From: an uncultured Planctomycetaceae bacterium
GTDB lineage: Bacteria; Planctomycetota; Planctomycetia; Planctomycetales; Planctomycetaceae
Direction of reading: 5' to 3'
DNA: 6,417 bases
Assembly (NCBI GenBank): GCA_903921605.1
Contig: CAIXQV010000932.1
Span: forward strand, 1-6,417
In this document: positions 5,230 to 6,417 of the stretch, piece by piece
Layout of the letters: every line of letters begins with the position of its first letter
Numbering within the stretch: position 1 is the stretch's first letter
Translations under genes and position numbers: made by a program
The notes under the pieces: generated by a model
Database searches by the model: none
What the model was told of the DNA's origin: nothing
Seen by the model: only the letters and a program-made list of their open reading frames with translations

Positions 5230-5573
5230 GAACGAACGTCTCCTGACAGAATCCAACAATGGCGGGAAGATAAGCCTCAGTGCAGCCGCTGGGAATGCGG
5301 ATTCCGCCTCTACGACAGGTCTGCCGGGGATTCATGAACCCGAAAGCGGCGATGCCTCGCCGGCAGCGGCAATTCCTGCCGCCAGCGAATCCCAGTAGCA
5401 AAAGACTTCGAGTCCTTTCACGTCGCCGACCAACGCTGTTCCTGCGTACGGTGTCGCGCTAATTTACTACGTATCATCGCTCGTTGTTCGGAAGACCGGC
5501 TTTTCTCTTGCGTTGAAGCAGGGTAGCATCATCTGACGATGCACATGTTTTTGTTCGTTCGTGTGAGCTTTCA
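5230..5573. other. Divergent intergenic region before second DUF1501 gene
   Basis: This 344-base stretch separates the divergent starts of the lipoprotein-tsaE unit (-) and the second DUF1501 gene (+). Seen in it: the Shine-Dalgarno sequence of the lipoprotein gene, inverted arms GGAAT/ATTCC near 5290-5303, a hairpin GCGGCA-N5-TGCCGC (5366-5382), and a TATCAT (5472-5477) that matches a -10 box at five of six positions on the + strand but has no good -35 partner. Open frames across 5165-5462 on both strands lack start signals and family features. I see no gene. Confidence 0.5.
5366..5382. repeat. Short GC-rich hairpin (6-bp stem, 5-base loop)
   Basis: GCGGCA (5366-5371) and TGCCGC (5377-5382) are perfect arms around ATTCC. 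No T run follows on either strand. It lies 137 bases or more upstream of the lipoprotein start and about 190 bases upstream of the second DUF1501 start. It may be a regulatory hairpin or chance in GC-rich sequence. Confidence 0.35.
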
Positions 5574-6417
5574 ATGAGCCCTGCTTCTCGACGAGAATTT
5601 CTGAGTCAAACCGGCGGCGGATTTGCCGGACTGGCCGCGTCCGTTTTGCTTTCGGAAGAATTGCGAGCCAATAACGTTAGCTCACGAATCGATCCTTTGC
5701 ATCCACTAGCCGAACGTTTGTCGAACGTTGCTCCGCACGCAAAGCAAGTCATCTTTCTGTTTCAGTATGGCGGTCCGGCGACGATCGACCTGCTGGATTA
5801 CAAGCCAGAACTCATTCGACTGCATGGCCTGCCGGTTCCACCATCGCTGAAGGCGAATCCGGATAAAGTCGGAGGTGTTTTCAATCACTGCCACGACGAG
5901 CTGATGGCAGGCCCGTGGCGATGGCGTCAACACGGGCAAACCGGTCAATGGGTTTCCGATCTGCTTCCGCACACGGCGAAACACATCGACGAACTCTGTC
6001 AGATTCGTTCGATGTACAGTGATAGTTCTAATCATGCCCCGGCAACGTATTTGATGAATACCGGAGCGATCCTCGGAGGCAAGCCAAGCCTGGGGTCATG
6101 GGTCACCTATGGACTGGGTTCAGAAAATCAGGATCTGCCGGGTTATGTGCTGCTCTATAAAGTCGGAGGACTTGGAGGATCGGCCAACTGGAGCAATGGA
6201 TTTTTACCAGCCGCTTTCCAGGGAACTCAGTTTCGTCATGAAAGTTCACCGGTTCTGAATCTGCAGCCTCCCGCGGCTTATGCATCCTCACAACGCAGCA
6301 CGATTGATTTTGCTCAGGCGATGAATCGTCGCCATGCGGCGCAGCGACCGGGGATGCTGGATCTGGATGGTCGCATTGCGTCTTATGAGCTGGCGTATCG
6401 CATGCAGTCGGAAGCGA
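5574..6417 (+). CDS. Second DUF1501 protein, Tat-exported, 3' end beyond window
   Basis: The frame is open from ATG 5574 to the last base, giving 281 residues; the C-terminal part, including the [12 protein letters not shown] signature seen in the first copy, would lie outside. It starts with a near-ideal twin-arginine signal, SRREFLSQ (5-12), then a Gly/Ala-rich hydrophobic stretch up to about residue 27. Then come QVIFLFQYGGPATIDLLDYKPEL (58-80), IRSMYSDSSNHAPATY (144-159), GKPSLGSWVTYGLGS (169-183) and YELAYRMQSEA (271-281), each matching the corresponding block of the copy at 2289. The two are clear paralogues but differ at many positions, so this is an old duplication or separate acquisition. 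It carries 30 or so residues (about 95-125) that align poorly with the first copy. The Shine-Dalgarno sequence is weak. No DUF1549/DUF1553 gene precedes it. Confidence 0.93.
   Translation, partial: MSPASRREFLSQTGGGFAGLAASVLLSEELRANNVSSRIDPLHPLAERLSNVAPHAKQVIFLFQYGGPATIDLLDYKPELIRLHGLPVPPSLKANPDKVGGVFNHCHDELMAGPWRWRQHGQTGQWVSDLLPHTAKHIDELCQIRSMYSDSSNHAPATYLMNTGAILGGKPSLGSWVTYGLGSENQDLPGYVLLYKVGGLGGSANWSNGFLPAAFQGTQFRHESSPVLNLQPPAAYASSQRSTIDFAQAMNRRHAAQRPGMLDLDGRIASYELAYRMQSEA

Noticed and set aside
5165..5462. Several 60-78 codon frames on both strands upstream of the lipoprotein gene
   Set aside because: They overlap one another and the lipoprotein start, lack ribosome-binding sites and show biased Arg/Ala/Ser composition typical of non-coding GC-rich DNA.

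Overview
The window looks like the chromosome of a planctomycete (Planctomycetota, probably order Planctomycetales). The grounds are two Tat-exported DUF1501 proteins, a PQQ-type beta-propeller opening with the planctomycete-style WPQFRGPNSDG segment, a small c'-type cytochrome with a C-terminal heme site, and loose packing of short, mostly one- or two-gene transcription units on both strands. The genus cannot be named from this sequence.

Layout. Bases 1-309 are the 3' end of a YaiI/YqxD (UPF0178, DUF188) gene on the + strand. A 308-base gap follows, holding a long imperfect hairpin (387-464) and a short hairpin with a (TTG)5 run. A secreted PQQ-repeat beta-propeller gene lies on the - strand (618-1829). 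A 459-base divergent intergenic region (1830-2288) contains a tandem repeat, a bulged hairpin, an operator-like inverted repeat and a TATACT -10-like box. The complete DUF1501 gene (2289-3680, +) ends 7 bases from the stop of a convergent cytochrome c'-like gene (3688-4116, -). Upstream of the cytochrome gene is a 392-base gap with a candidate promoter and several inverted repeats. Next on the - strand is a two-gene unit: a small lipoprotein (4993-5229) whose stop overlaps the start of tsaE (4509-5000) by 8 bases. After a 344-base gap, a second DUF1501 gene starts at 5574 (+) and runs off the window end.

How the genes may work together. The PQQ propeller, both DUF1501 proteins and the cytochrome all carry export signals and would act outside the cytoplasm, where planctomycetes keep large paralogous sets of such proteins. 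DUF1501 genes are commonly paired with DUF1549/DUF1553 cytochrome-type genes. Neither copy here has such a partner immediately upstream, so the window holds orphan copies, one of them tail-to-tail with a small heme protein. TsaE is a housekeeping tRNA t6A enzyme and YaiI is a conserved protein of unknown role; neither has an evident link to the exported genes.

I found no CRISPR array, insertion sequence, prophage gene, defence system or convincing RNA gene. The unexplained signals are intergenic hairpins and repeats, which are modest and need comparative data.
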